Shown here piece by piece: positions 26,957-35,474 of a DNA stretch of 64,000 nt; within the stretch, counting starts at the first letter, position 1, and every line of letters begins with the position of its first letter. Made by a program: the position numbers and the translations under genes. Origin of the DNA: Cryobacterium lactosi. Its GTDB lineage: Bacteria > Actinomycetota > Actinomycetes > Actinomycetales > Microbacteriaceae. Where the stretch lies: positions 62,001 through 126,000 of the forward strand of contig NZ_SOHM01000007.1 in NCBI RefSeq assembly GCF_004403945.1, written 5' to 3'. The notes under the pieces are model-generated. The model was not told the origin of the DNA. It searched no databases and saw nothing but the letters and a program-made list of their open reading frames with translations.

Positions 26957-27811
26957 ATGACGGCCGAGACTGTCCTGACGACATCGGCGGCAGCCGAAGA
27001 GGCCCTCGATCAAGTGGCGGCGATCCTGCGCGGCCGGCGCACCGCGGTCCTCACCGGTGCCGGGGTGAGCACCGACTCCGGGATCCCCGACTACCGCGGC
27101 GCTGGCGCCCCGGTGCGGGTCCCCATGACATTCCAGACCTTCCTCGCGGACGAACGGGCCCGCAAACGCTACTGGGCCGGGAGCCACTTGGGCTGGCACC
27201 GGTTCAGGGCGGCCGAACCCAACCTGGGTCACCTTTCGTTGGTGTCCCTCGAAGCGGCCGGACTGGTCAGCGGCATCGTCACCCAGAACGTGGACGGCCT
27301 GCATACCCGCGCCGGGTCCCGCCATGTCGTCGACCTGCACGGGTCGATGGACCTCGTGGTCTGCCTCTCCTGCGGCCAGGCCTTCGGCCGGGACAGCATC
27401 GCCGCCCGTCTGGAAGCGCACAATCCAGTGCTGGCGAACCCCGACCAGGTCGAGATCGCACCGGACGGCGATGCCATCGTGGTCGACATCGATGATTTCG
27501 TCGTGCCGGACTGCTCGGTTTGCGGCGGCCTGCTCAAGCCCAATGTGGTGTTCTTCGGGGAGCTGGTGCCGACCGGGAAATTCACCGCGGCGGCGGCGCT
27601 CGTGCGGGCAGCGGATGCCCTGATCGTGGCAGGCTCCTCCCTGGCGGTCAATTCCGGCATCCGGTTACTCGAACTGGCCCGGCGCCGCAAGCTGCCCATC
27701 GTGGTGATCAACCGCGGGACGACCAAGGGCGACGGGCGGGCGCTGGTTAAACTGGAGGCTGGCACGTCGGAGTCGTTTGCCGGGTTGGTGACCCGCCTCA
27801 CCGGTCGGTAG
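26957..27811 (+). CDS. Sir2-family NAD-dependent protein deacylase
   Basis: The 284-residue sirtuin removes acyl groups from lysines with NAD. It shows the NAD motif TGAGVSTDSGIPDYRG (about 33-48), QNVDGLH (110-116), catalytic H128 in DLHGS, and two zinc Cys pairs (CLSC at 136-139 and CSVC later). The Ala/Tyr/Arg desuccinylase signature is not evident. The frame is open upstream, but ATG 26957 (MTAETVL) with GAGGATGGAG before it is the sensible start. The phosphatase gene follows within 40 bases. Confidence 0.92.
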   Translation: MTAETVLTTSAAAEEALDQVAAILRGRRTAVLTGAGVSTDSGIPDYRGAGAPVRVPMTFQTFLADERARKRYWAGSHLGWHRFRAAEPNLGHLSLVSLEAAGLVSGIVTQNVDGLHTRAGSRHVVDLHGSMDLVVCLSCGQAFGRDSIAARLEAHNPVLANPDQVEIAPDGDAIVVDIDDFVVPDCSVCGGLLKPNVVFFGELVPTGKFTAAAALVRAADALIVAGSSLAVNSGIRLLELARRRKLPIVVINRGTTKGDGRALVKLEAGTSESFAGLVTRLTGR

Positions 27812-27851
27812 TGTGCCAGAAGGCAGTACCCGTCCAGCAGAAGGCAGCGTT

Positions 27852-28421
27852 GTGACCACCAAGCTCGCGATCGTCCGGCACGGCCAGACGGACTGGAACC
27901 TGGAAAAACGCATCCAGGGCAGCACCGACATCCCACTGAATTCCACCGGTCGCGCCCAGGCCGCCGAGACCGGGCTGCGGCTGAGCCGTTCCCGCTGGGA
28001 CGCCATCGTGACCAGCCCGCTGCTGAGGGCGCACGAGAGTGCCAGGATCATCGCGGGTGAACTGGACCACCCAGCACCGCTCGTCGTGCCGGAACTGACC
28101 GAGCGCCACCACGGTCATATCGAGGGGTTGACCTTCACCGAGCGGCAGGCACGGTTCCCGGACGGGTCATCGGTACCGGGCTTGGAGAGCCGGCAATCCG
28201 TGCTCGACAGAGTGCTGCCGGCCCTGGAACGAATCGCCCTGGACTATCCGGGCCAGGAGGTCGTCGTGGTCTGCCACGGCGGAGTGATCGGCACCCTCTT
28301 GCGTTACACCACCGCCGGCGGCCGGCCGGCCGCCGGTGAACTGATCCCGAACGGTTCGATCCACGATTTCCTTTGGCAGGGTGGCCGGCTCCAACTGGAG
28401 AGCGTCGTCTCGGCGCGCTGA
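27852..28421 (+). CDS. Histidine phosphatase family protein
   Basis: The 189-residue phosphoglycerate-mutase-like protein has the RHG motif with H10 (IVRHGQTDWN), a second active histidine in VVCHGGVIG, and ERHHGHIEGL carrying the acid Glu. It is likely a broad-range phosphatase. GTG 27852 is chosen since GAAGG lies 8 bases before it; the frame is open 13 codons further. It follows the sirtuin gene on the same strand by 40 bases, so cotranscription is likely. Confidence 0.9.
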   Translation: MTTKLAIVRHGQTDWNLEKRIQGSTDIPLNSTGRAQAAETGLRLSRSRWDAIVTSPLLRAHESARIIAGELDHPAPLVVPELTERHHGHIEGLTFTERQARFPDGSSVPGLESRQSVLDRVLPALERIALDYPGQEVVVVCHGGVIGTLLRYTTAGGRPAAGELIPNGSIHDFLWQGGRLQLESVVSAR

Positions 28422-28440
28422 CCGGCGCGCTGATCCATGG

Positions 28441-29559
28441 TCAGCCCCTATGGTCGGCCCGGCGGGCTGTCGCCGCGGTGCCCTGCAGCACCCGGAGCAG
28501 TCGAGCGGCCGATTCGGCCCAGGTGAAACGTGCGGCTTGACTGACCGAGAGCCGGGACCGCCGCGCCCACTCCCCCGGCGCCTCCAGGTGGCGCACCGCT
28601 GCCGCCACCGCGTCCGGGTCGCGTGGCGCCACGTAGCTTGCCGCGTCGCCACCGATCTCCCGGAAAATGGGGATATCGCTCACGACCACCGGGATGCCCA
28701 GGCTCATCGCCTCGACCAAGGGAATGCCGAATCCCTCGTCGAGGGACGTGGTGACCAGCGCCGTGGCGTTGGTCAGCAGCGAGACGTACTCCTCGTCGCT
28801 GACGCCGTTGTGGAAGACCAGGCTGGCCTGGGGGGCGAGGGCGGTCAGCCGGGCGCGTTCGGCGTCACCGATCCGGCTGAGCAGGTGCAGCTCGTAGCCG
28901 GGCAAGTCCGCCGCGGCACGCACCAGGGTGTCCACGTTCTTGTACGGCATGAACGAGCCCATGTACACCAGGGTCTTCGTCGCCGGAGCGCTCCGTTCGA
29001 GGGCCGCGGCCGTTCCGGCGACGGAGTCGGCGGCATTGGGAACGACGGACACGGGCCGGCGGGTGAGCCGGTGTCTCGTGATCAGTGCACCGGTGGTCTC
29101 CGACACCGTCACGACGCCGTCCGAGCGGTTCAGCAGTAGCCGCTGCGGCGCCCAGGAGAGGTGATAGAGACGCCAGAGCAGACGAATGCCGGCGGAGAAC
29201 TCCCTCGGTGGTGTGCGGTTGCGGTAGTAAATGAGGTCGTGCACCGTCAGCACCAGGCGGTATCGCCTGCCCCAGGAGCCCATGGTCTGCATCGGGCTGA
29301 AGACGATGTCGGGGGCGAGCCGGTTCACGGTCAGGGCGACCAGCGGTTCGAGCGGGCTGGTGGGCGACCGCACGAGCTGCCAGGGCAGAGCCGGCAGCAT
29401 GGCGAGTTGCCTGTGGTCGCTGATCAGCATCGTCACCGGGTGCAACCGGCCCAGTTCGGTGACCAGTCCTGCGGTGTAGCGGCTGATGCCGTCGTGACGG
29501 TCGATCCGGGTGTAGCGGCAGTCGAAGACGATGCGCAGGGGGCGTTCGGCGGTGGTCAT
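28441..29559 (-). CDS. Glycosyltransferase family 4
   Basis: The 372-residue GT-B enzyme shows GSFMPYKNVDTLVRAAA near the start of its C-terminal half and the nucleotide-sugar motif EGFGIPLVEAMSLGIPVV. The N-terminal half is an acceptor domain (DGISRYTAGLVTELGRL). No membrane segments. It likely transfers a hexose to an envelope glycan or lipid; donor and acceptor are unknown. Its ATG overlaps the stop of the upstream alpha/beta hydrolase by 4 bases, so the two are coupled. Confidence 0.9.
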   Translation of the reverse strand: MTTAERPLRIVFDCRYTRIDRHDGISRYTAGLVTELGRLHPVTMLISDHRQLAMLPALPWQLVRSPTSPLEPLVALTVNRLAPDIVFSPMQTMGSWGRRYRLVLTVHDLIYYRNRTPPREFSAGIRLLWRLYHLSWAPQRLLLNRSDGVVTVSETTGALITRHRLTRRPVSVVPNAADSVAGTAAALERSAPATKTLVYMGSFMPYKNVDTLVRAAADLPGYELHLLSRIGDAERARLTALAPQASLVFHNGVSDEEYVSLLTNATALVTTSLDEGFGIPLVEAMSLGIPVVVSDIPIFREIGGDAASYVAPRDPDAVAAAVRHLEAPGEWARRSRLSVSQAARFTWAESAARLLRVLQGTAATARRADHRG

Positions 29560-30473
29560 GACGCCTCTCCCGCCGGGACAACCGGCTCCAGGAAACGGCG
29601 CAGTTCCCTTGCCGCGTCTTCGGGGACTTCGTAGTGGATGAGATGGCCGACCCCGGGCAGGACATGCAGCTGAGCGTCCGGAAACTGTGCGCGCAGCCGA
29701 ACCTGGGCCTCGACCGGGGTGATGTCGTCCTTCTCAGCGGCGATCAGGAGCGTGCGGATGTTGATGTCCGTGGCGTATTCGCTGACGTCGTGCCCCACGG
29801 ATGCCTGGAAGGCCTCGAGCACCACGGTGCGGTCCGCGAACGCGGAGAAGTACCGGTCGTGCTGGTTGTGGATCCAGCGCCGCCGCTGCCGGCTCCGGGT
29901 CTTGGCCATGGTGATGCTCATCACCCGCACGATGACCCGGTTGCGGAGCAGGCCGAAACCGAGCCGCTCGGGCAGCTTGGACGCCAGCCAGTAGTAGAAC
30001 ACGGCGAGCCGGGTCAGCAGGCCGCGGGGCCCGGACAGGGCCGGGGCGGCGATCGGGTTCACCAGCACCAGATCCTGGGCCGGCAGGCCTTCCGCCGACG
30101 CGGCGGCCGCCGACACCACGATCGAGCCGAACGAATGTCCGAGGACCACCAGCCTGCCCGGCAGCGCCAGCAGACGCAGGAACTCGGCCAGCCAGGCGGC
30201 GTACGCGTCGATGGAATGCGGCCCAGCCGCGAACGCGGCGGATTCACCGAAGCCGGGCAGGTCCGGCGAGATGATCCGCAGGCCCTGCAGCTGCGCGACG
30301 ACGGCCTCGAGGCCGTGGTGGTCGCCGCGGAACCCGTGCACCATCACGACGGTGGTCGCTGAGTCCGGGGCGCCATACTCCCAGTACCGGGTGTCGCTGC
30401 CGGACACCTCGAGGGTGTGGGCACGCGCATCCATGAGGGCGAGCAGGTCGGCGTATGGCGAGGGAACGATCAT
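29556..30473 (-). CDS. Alpha/beta hydrolase
   Basis: The 305-residue protein has oxyanion motif VHGFRGDHHG, nucleophile elbow GHSFGS (S114), an acidic residue in AAEKDDITPV and the final histidine in PGVGHLIHYEVP. It is an esterase or C-C hydrolase of unknown substrate. The reading frame stays open for more than 400 codons upstream, opposite treS, but that part has no protein-like features, and MIVPSPYADL at 30473 with GGGAG close by is taken as the start. Coupled to the glycosyltransferase gene. Confidence 0.9.
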   Translation of the reverse strand: MIVPSPYADLLALMDARAHTLEVSGSDTRYWEYGAPDSATTVVMVHGFRGDHHGLEAVVAQLQGLRIISPDLPGFGESAAFAAGPHSIDAYAAWLAEFLRLLALPGRLVVLGHSFGSIVVSAAAASAEGLPAQDLVLVNPIAAPALSGPRGLLTRLAVFYYWLASKLPERLGFGLLRNRVIVRVMSITMAKTRSRQRRRWIHNQHDRYFSAFADRTVVLEAFQASVGHDVSEYATDINIRTLLIAAEKDDITPVEAQVRLRAQFPDAQLHVLPGVGHLIHYEVPEDAARELRRFLEPVVPAGEAS

Positions 30474-30590
30474 CGCTCCCAGTTTAGGCGGGCGACGCTG
30501 ACCGGGCTGGACCCAACCCGCGCGGATCGACCTAGACTCTCCCACATCTGCACCATCCAGATCCGCGTCAGCGTCAGCGGAAGGAACGCC

Positions 30591-32288
30591 GTGAGCTTTA
30601 CCGCACCCATTCAGCTGCCAGGGCTGACCCTGGATCCCCTGTGGTACCGCCGCGCGGTGTTCTACGAGGTGATGGTACGCAGCTTCGTCGACAGCAACGC
30701 AGACGGCGCCGGTGACCTGTCCGGGCTGATCTCCAAACTCGACTACCTGCAGTGGCTGGGCATCGACGCGCTCTGGATCCCGCCGTTCTTCACGTCCCCG
30801 CTGCGCGACGGCGGCTACGACGTGTCCGACTACCGAACGATCCTGCCCGAATTCGGCACCCTCGACGAGTTCAAGGAACTCGTCACGAAGGCACACGAGC
30901 GCAACATGCGCATCGTCATCGACCTGCCGCTGAACCACACCTCCGACCAACACCCGTGGTTCCAGCAGTCCAGGCATCAGCCGGGCGGGCCTTTCGGCGA
31001 CTTCTACGTATGGAGCGACGACGACAATAAGTACCCTGACATCCGGATCATCTTCACCGACACCGAGGACTCGAACTGGGCGTTCGACTCGGTGCGGCGC
31101 CAGTTCTACTTCCACAGGTTCTTCTCCCACCAGCCCGACCTCAATTACGACAATCCAGCCGTGCACGAGGCCATCCTCGGTGTGGTGCGCTTCTGGCTGG
31201 ACTTGGGTGTTGACGGGTTCAGGCTGGACGCAATCCCCTACCTGTACGAATCCGAAGACGGCAACGGCGAGGGCGAGCCGCCGACGCACGAGTTCATCAA
31301 ACGGCTCCGCGCTGTCGTGGACCGGGACTATCCGGGGCGCATCATGATCGCCGAGGCCAACCAGTGGCCTCGGGAGGTTGCCGCTTTCTTCGGCACCGAG
31401 GAGGAACCGGAGTGCCACATGGCCTTCGACTTCCCGGTGATGCCGAGGATCTTCTACTCGCTGCGGTCCCAGCGCGCCGGCGAACTCGTCCGGGTGCTGT
31501 CCGAAACGACGGACATCCCCGAAGGCGCCGGATGGGCGGTCTTCCTGCGCAACCACGACGAGCTCACCCTGGAGATGGTCAGCGAAGAATACCGGCAGGC
31601 CATGTACGGCTGGTATGCCTACGACCCGCGGATGCGCGCCAATATCGGCATCAGGCGCCGCCTGGCACCGCTGCTGGACAATTCCCGCTCCGAGCTCGAA
31701 CTCGCGCACGCCCTGCTGTTCTCGCTGCCGGGCAGTCCGTTCCTGTACTACGGCGACGAGATCGGAATGGGCGACAACATCTGGCTACCCGACCGGGACA
31801 GTTCCCGCACACCCATGCAGTGGACACCGGACCGCAACGGCGGATTCTCCGCCGCAGACCCCGGCAAACTGTACCTGCCCGTGGTGCAGTCGCTGGTCTA
31901 CAACTTCGCCCAGACCAACGTCGAGTCCCACCTCGCGCAGTCCGGTTCGCTGCTGCACTGGATCCGGAACGTCATCCACGTGCGGAAGGGCCACCCAACC
32001 TTCGGGTTGGGCACCCTGCGCGTGCTGAATACCGACCACGAGTCCATCCTGGCGTTCACCAGGGCCTACGCCGGTTCGGGCTCGAGCTTCGGCGACCAGC
32101 CGGAGACCGTGCTGTGTGTCTTCAGTTTTGCGCACAATCCCGTCGCGTTCCGGATCGAGGAGCCGGACCTGGCCGGGACCCGGTTGTACGACATCTTCGG
32201 CGGCGGCGTCTTCCCGTCCTTCGACGAGGAGGGCGGCCTCACCCTCACCCTGGGCGCGCAGAGCTTCTTTTGGCTGCACTGCGGCTAG
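30591..32288 (+). CDS. treS: Trehalose synthase (maltose alpha-D-glucosyltransferase)
   Basis: This 565-residue GH13 enzyme interconverts maltose and trehalose. N-terminal WYRRAVFYEVMVRSF is typical of TreS. Catalytic residues are nucleophile D213 (DGFRLDAIPYL), acid/base E255 (IAEANQWP) and D323 (FLRNHDELT). The length fits a stand-alone TreS; there is no fused maltokinase and no mak/pep2 or glgE neighbour. GTG 30591 has GGAAGGAA 4-11 bases upstream. TAGACT (30533-30538) may be the -10. It is divergent from the hydrolase gene. Confidence 0.95.
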   Translation: MSFTAPIQLPGLTLDPLWYRRAVFYEVMVRSFVDSNADGAGDLSGLISKLDYLQWLGIDALWIPPFFTSPLRDGGYDVSDYRTILPEFGTLDEFKELVTKAHERNMRIVIDLPLNHTSDQHPWFQQSRHQPGGPFGDFYVWSDDDNKYPDIRIIFTDTEDSNWAFDSVRRQFYFHRFFSHQPDLNYDNPAVHEAILGVVRFWLDLGVDGFRLDAIPYLYESEDGNGEGEPPTHEFIKRLRAVVDRDYPGRIMIAEANQWPREVAAFFGTEEEPECHMAFDFPVMPRIFYSLRSQRAGELVRVLSETTDIPEGAGWAVFLRNHDELTLEMVSEEYRQAMYGWYAYDPRMRANIGIRRRLAPLLDNSRSELELAHALLFSLPGSPFLYYGDEIGMGDNIWLPDRDSSRTPMQWTPDRNGGFSAADPGKLYLPVVQSLVYNFAQTNVESHLAQSGSLLHWIRNVIHVRKGHPTFGLGTLRVLNTDHESILAFTRAYAGSGSSFGDQPETVLCVFSFAHNPVAFRIEEPDLAGTRLYDIFGGGVFPSFDEEGGLTLTLGAQSFFWLHCG

Positions 32289-32336
32289 TGCGGCTAGGGG
32301 TTTGAGTAAGGGTAGGCACGGAAATTCACCACACGC

Positions 32337-33599
32337 TCAGCGAGACTCGTGTGGGGAATCAGTTTCAGCATGAGCGACATCCGCGACGCGTCGGTCCAGG
32401 TGGCGTTGCTCGGCGGGGTTCGCGGCCAGACGGCGCGCGCGGCGAAAGGATTCGCGCGCTCCGCCGAAGTCGAAGCTTTGGAGCAGCAGCTCGCCGCGTG
32501 TGGCATGCCAGAGATAGTAGTCGTCGAGCCCGCGCGCTGCATTCAGCACGTCAAGACCGGCGCCTGGGCCCTCGGCCATTGCTACCGCCACGGCGCGGTT
32601 GACCTCGACAACTGGTGAGCCTGTCATCGCTGACAACTGCGCATACAGCGTCGCGATCGCAGCCCAGTCAGTGTCGGCGGATGTGCGAGCGTTGCCATGA
32701 TGCGCTGCGATCATCGCTTGCACCTGGAAAGGCCCTGGTCTCATGGCACTGAGGGCTAACGCCAGCACACGGTTTGCCTCCGCGATGAGTTGCAGATCCC
32801 ACCGCGTGCGATCTTGTCGGTCGAGCAGTATGAGGTCGCCTTCACGATCGACTCTCGTATCGATCCGTGCTTGAGCGAACAGCTCCACTGCGAGCAGCCC
32901 GAGCACCTCCACGCTGTTGGGGAGCAATTCCACGGCCTGTTCGGTGAGCCGCACCGCGCACTCCAGAAGATCCGGCCGGATCGCCGAATCACCGGCGCCT
33001 CGGGACAGGTAGCCCTCATTGAAGATGAGGTACAGCACATCCAAAAGCGCGTCGACTCGCTCGTCAAGGTTGGCGGGGATGCTCAACGGAATGCCCGCAT
33101 CCCGAATCTTGCGTTTCGCGCGAACGATCCGCTGGGCAAGCGTCGCCTCTGGGACCAGAAAGGCGGCAGCAATCTCAGTCGTGGTCAGGCCACCGACGAG
33201 CCGCAACGTCAACGCGACCTGGGTATTGCGGTCGAGCGAAGGGTGGCAACACAGCAGCAGCAGCCGCAGTTGCTCGTCTCCGACGTAGGAATGTTCAACG
33301 ACCATGTCGGGTTCCTCCTCCCCTGGCTCGGCGACAAGCTCGTGGGCAGACTCGCGAAGCCGGCGTTTCGCACTGGCCGCGCGACGCAGACGATCGATGG
33401 CCTTATTGCGCGCGACCGTGTAGAGCCAAGCGGGTGGGTTCGACGGGATGCCGCGAACCGGCCACACCTCGACGGCCTCGAGCAGGGCATCCTGAACTGA
33501 CTCGTCTGCCAGGTCGAGGTCACCGAAGCGGTGCGCGAGGAGAGCGATCACGCGACCGCTCTCCTCGCGGGCGAGTTGGACAATGGCCACCTCGCCCAC
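32337..33599 (-). CDS. ECF42-type sigma factor with C-terminal extension (SigJ-like, DUF6596)
   Basis: The 420-residue protein has sigma-70 region 2 (DLADESVQDALLEAVEVWP, PAWLYTVARNKAIDRLRR), region 4 (VALTLRLVGGLTTTEIAAAFLVPEATLAQRIVRAKRKI) and a long helical C-terminal domain (NRAVAVAMAEGPGAGLDVL, RGELL). This architecture defines ECF42, which has no anti-sigma factor and is paired with DGPF proteins. GTG 33599 starts 4 bases after the DGPF stop with AGGTGAC upstream; GTG 33590 is another option. The coding sequence is somewhat less G+C-rich than its neighbours. Confidence 0.92.
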   Translation of the reverse strand: MGEVAIVQLAREESGRVIALLAHRFGDLDLADESVQDALLEAVEVWPVRGIPSNPPAWLYTVARNKAIDRLRRAASAKRRLRESAHELVAEPGEEEPDMVVEHSYVGDEQLRLLLLCCHPSLDRNTQVALTLRLVGGLTTTEIAAAFLVPEATLAQRIVRAKRKIRDAGIPLSIPANLDERVDALLDVLYLIFNEGYLSRGAGDSAIRPDLLECAVRLTEQAVELLPNSVEVLGLLAVELFAQARIDTRVDREGDLILLDRQDRTRWDLQLIAEANRVLALALSAMRPGPFQVQAMIAAHHGNARTSADTDWAAIATLYAQLSAMTGSPVVEVNRAVAVAMAEGPGAGLDVLNAARGLDDYYLWHATRGELLLQSFDFGGARESFRRARRLAANPAEQRHLDRRVADVAHAETDSPHESR

Positions 33600-33603
33600 T
33601 CTG

Positions 33604-33966
33604 TCACCTAGCGTCCGGACGGAAGGCAACTGGCCGAATCTCAAACGATCCAGCCAGGACGGGCATCTGCTTGGCAAGCTCGATCGCCTCGTCGAGATTT
33701 TCGGCCGAGATCAGGTAGTAGCCGCCGAACTGCTCCTTGGTCTCAAGGTAGGGACCATCGACTACGGCGTCGGGCGTGCCGGCAGTGCGGCGCACGGTGG
33801 TCGCGGTCGTGGTCGGTTGCAGGCTCGCTCCGCTCACCCAGTGGCCACCGTCGATGAGCTTCTGGTTGTAGGCCATCCAGGGGCCCATGAATTCCTCGAA
33901 CCCAGGCTCTCCGTACTCCGGCGCCTGAACCGTTTCATCAATGTTGATCAAGATCATGTATTCCAT
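33604..33966 (-). CDS. YCII-related DGPF-domain protein, partner of the ECF sigma factor
   Basis: This 120-residue small ferredoxin-like-fold protein contains DAVVDGPYLETKEQFGGYYLI, the DGPF-type core. Such proteins precede ECF42 sigma genes and are the typical regulated targets; their molecular role is unclear. AAGGAG (33973-33978) touches an upstream ATG at 33972 and stands 6 bases from the ATG at 33966, so the second (MEYMILINIDE) is taken as the start. Cotranscribed with the sigma gene 4 bases away. Confidence 0.9.
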   Translation of the reverse strand: MEYMILINIDETVQAPEYGEPGFEEFMGPWMAYNQKLIDGGHWVSGASLQPTTTATTVRRTAGTPDAVVDGPYLETKEQFGGYYLISAENLDEAIELAKQMPVLAGSFEIRPVAFRPDAR

Positions 33967-34213
33967 GGCCATCTCCTTGTGTCGGATGTAAAAAGAAGCC
34001 GATGTACTCCGCCTCACGCAATCATGACGCAGTCGCACCGAAGGATCGACAGCACTCGAAGGAACTTTTTTCGGGAAATCAGGGTTGTGGTGTTTGCCTT
34101 CCTGAATCCACGCCGTGTGTGTCCGACACGCCCAGCGGCATCGTCCAACCGGCGGAAGCGTGGCAGGTGCTCCTGAGCCACCTCTGTGGGGCCGGATCCG
34201 GCGAATGGCGCGC
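33967..34213 (-). other. Gap holding the ECF/DGPF promoter region; no gene seen
   Basis: About 250 bases separate the DGPF start from the rpmE2 terminator. Open frames here have no ribosome sites or protein-like features. The A/T-rich patch TTTTTTCGGG (34062-34071) breaks the local base composition. The promoter of the ECF42 module must lie here, but no -35/-10 pair is convincing, as expected for an ECF-driven promoter. Confidence 0.4.
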
Positions 34214-34247
34214 AAAAACGGGCGACCTGCCGAAGCAGGTCGCCCGT
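34214..34247 (-). terminator. Intrinsic terminator of rpmE2
   Basis: ACGGGCGACCTGC (34218-34230) and GCAGGTCGCCCGT (34235-34247) form a perfect 13-base stem with a four-base loop. Read on the minus strand it is followed by TTTTT, 18 bases after the rpmE2 stop. Confidence 0.93.
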
Positions 34248-34265
34248 GAAGGTAAAGCGGCGTGG

Positions 34266-34517
34266 TTACTTGCCGAAGCCCTTGTAGCGCGAGTTGAACT
34301 TCTCCACGCGTCCGGCGGAGTCCATGATGCGCTGCTTGCCCGTGTAGAACGGGTGCGACTCGGAGGAGATTTCCACGTCGATGACCGGGTACGTGGTGCC
34401 GTCTTCCCACTCGATGGTCTTCGAGCTGGAGACCGTCGAACGGGTAAGGAACGTCGCACCCGACGCGAGGTCGCGGAAAACCACGGGAGCGTATGTGGGG
34501 TGAATGTCAGACTTCAT
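34266..34517 (-). CDS. rpmE2: 50S ribosomal protein L31 type B
   Basis: The 83-residue protein starts [16 protein letters not shown] and contains [21 protein letters not shown], typical of L31. The CxxC zinc site of type A is missing, so this is the zinc-independent type B form, which often replaces type A when zinc is scarce. ATG 34517 follows AAGGAAGT; the frame is open for 24 more codons but homologues start here. A Zur box is not obvious in the 100 bases upstream. Confidence 0.96.
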   Translation of the reverse strand: MKSDIHPTYAPVVFRDLASGATFLTRSTVSSSKTIEWEDGTTYPVIDVEISSESHPFYTGKQRIMDSAGRVEKFNSRYKGFGK

Positions 34518-34651
34518 GGAGACTTCCTTGGTGCGTTTCGGTGGGTGGGTTCTGGCTCGCCGGTTGCGGCAGAAAAGTGTTCCGGTCACGAGGACCAGCT
34601 AGTGAGTTTAGCAGAATCTCAGGGCCGGGGGTGGCCAGGACACGCGATCGG

Positions 34652-35434
34652 TCAGATTGCGCGTGCCGAGTACCGGCCGTCGGTCTCGGTGAGCTCGATC
34701 GGGAGCCCGAAGGCCTCGGTCAGGGTGTCGGCGGTGAGCGCCTCGGCGAGCGGGCCCGCACTGACCACCTTGCCGCCGGCGAGCAGCAGGACGTGGGTGA
34801 AGCCGCGCGGGATCTCCTCCACGTGGTGGGTGACCATGATGATGGCCGGAGAGTTGGGCTCGCTCGCGTAACCGCTGAGCAGGCGAAGCAGTTCTTCTCT
34901 GGCGCCGAGGTCGAGGCTGGCCGCCGGCTCGTCGAGCAGGAGGATCTCCGGGTCGGTCATGATCGACCTGGCGATCTGCACCCGCTTCTGCTCGCCGTCG
35001 CTCAGGGTGCCGAACTTGCGGTCGGCGAGGTGGTCGAGCTTCCACTCGCCGAGGACTCGCTGCGCGCGACGCTCGTCGATCTCCTCGTACTCTTCGTTCC
35101 ACCGGCCGGTCACCGAGTAGGCCGCGGTCATCACGACGTTCAGAACCGTTTCACCGGCCGGCACGCGACGGGCCATCGCCGTAGAGGCGAAACCGATCCG
35201 GGGGCGCAATTCGAAGAGGTCGCTGCCGCCGAGCGGCTCCTCGAGGACCTCGGCCGTTCCCTTGGACGGGTGGATGAGCGCGGCCGCGATCTGGAGCGTG
35301 GTGGTCTTACCCGCGCCGTTGGGGCCCAGGATCACCCAGCGCTGATCGCCGTCGACGCTCCAATCCACTGAGTCGAGGATGGTTGTGCCACCCCGGACGA
35401 CGGAAACTCCGGTGAAATGAAGAACGTTGACCAT
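34652..35434 (-). CDS. ABC transporter ATP-binding protein
   Basis: A single 260-residue ABC domain: Walker A GPNGAGKTT (about 38-46), signature LSDGEQKRVQIARS (the usual LSGGQ reads LSDGE), Walker B ILLLDEPAA and the switch histidine in VTHHVEE. No permease gene is adjacent, so the partner is unknown or it acts alone; the sequence resembles the YlmA/ModF-like group. Divergent neighbours are absent; glgA follows in the same direction upstream with a 40-base gap. Confidence 0.9.
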   Translation of the reverse strand: MVNVLHFTGVSVVRGGTTILDSVDWSVDGDQRWVILGPNGAGKTTTLQIAAALIHPSKGTAEVLEEPLGGSDLFELRPRIGFASTAMARRVPAGETVLNVVMTAAYSVTGRWNEEYEEIDERRAQRVLGEWKLDHLADRKFGTLSDGEQKRVQIARSIMTDPEILLLDEPAASLDLGAREELLRLLSGYASEPNSPAIIMVTHHVEEIPRGFTHVLLLAGGKVVSAGPLAEALTADTLTEAFGLPIELTETDGRYSARAI

Positions 35435-35474
35435 ATAGCCATGTTATCGGGCGCCGCCCAAGCCCCCGGTCACG

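Noticed and set aside
30474..31709. Long N-terminal extension of the alpha/beta hydrolase opposite treS
   Set aside because: treS covers this stretch with intact catalytic motifs; the extension has no homology-like pattern.
32337..33966. Genomic island or prophage around the ECF genes
   Set aside because: Composition shift is small and no integrase, tRNA or direct-repeat boundary is present.
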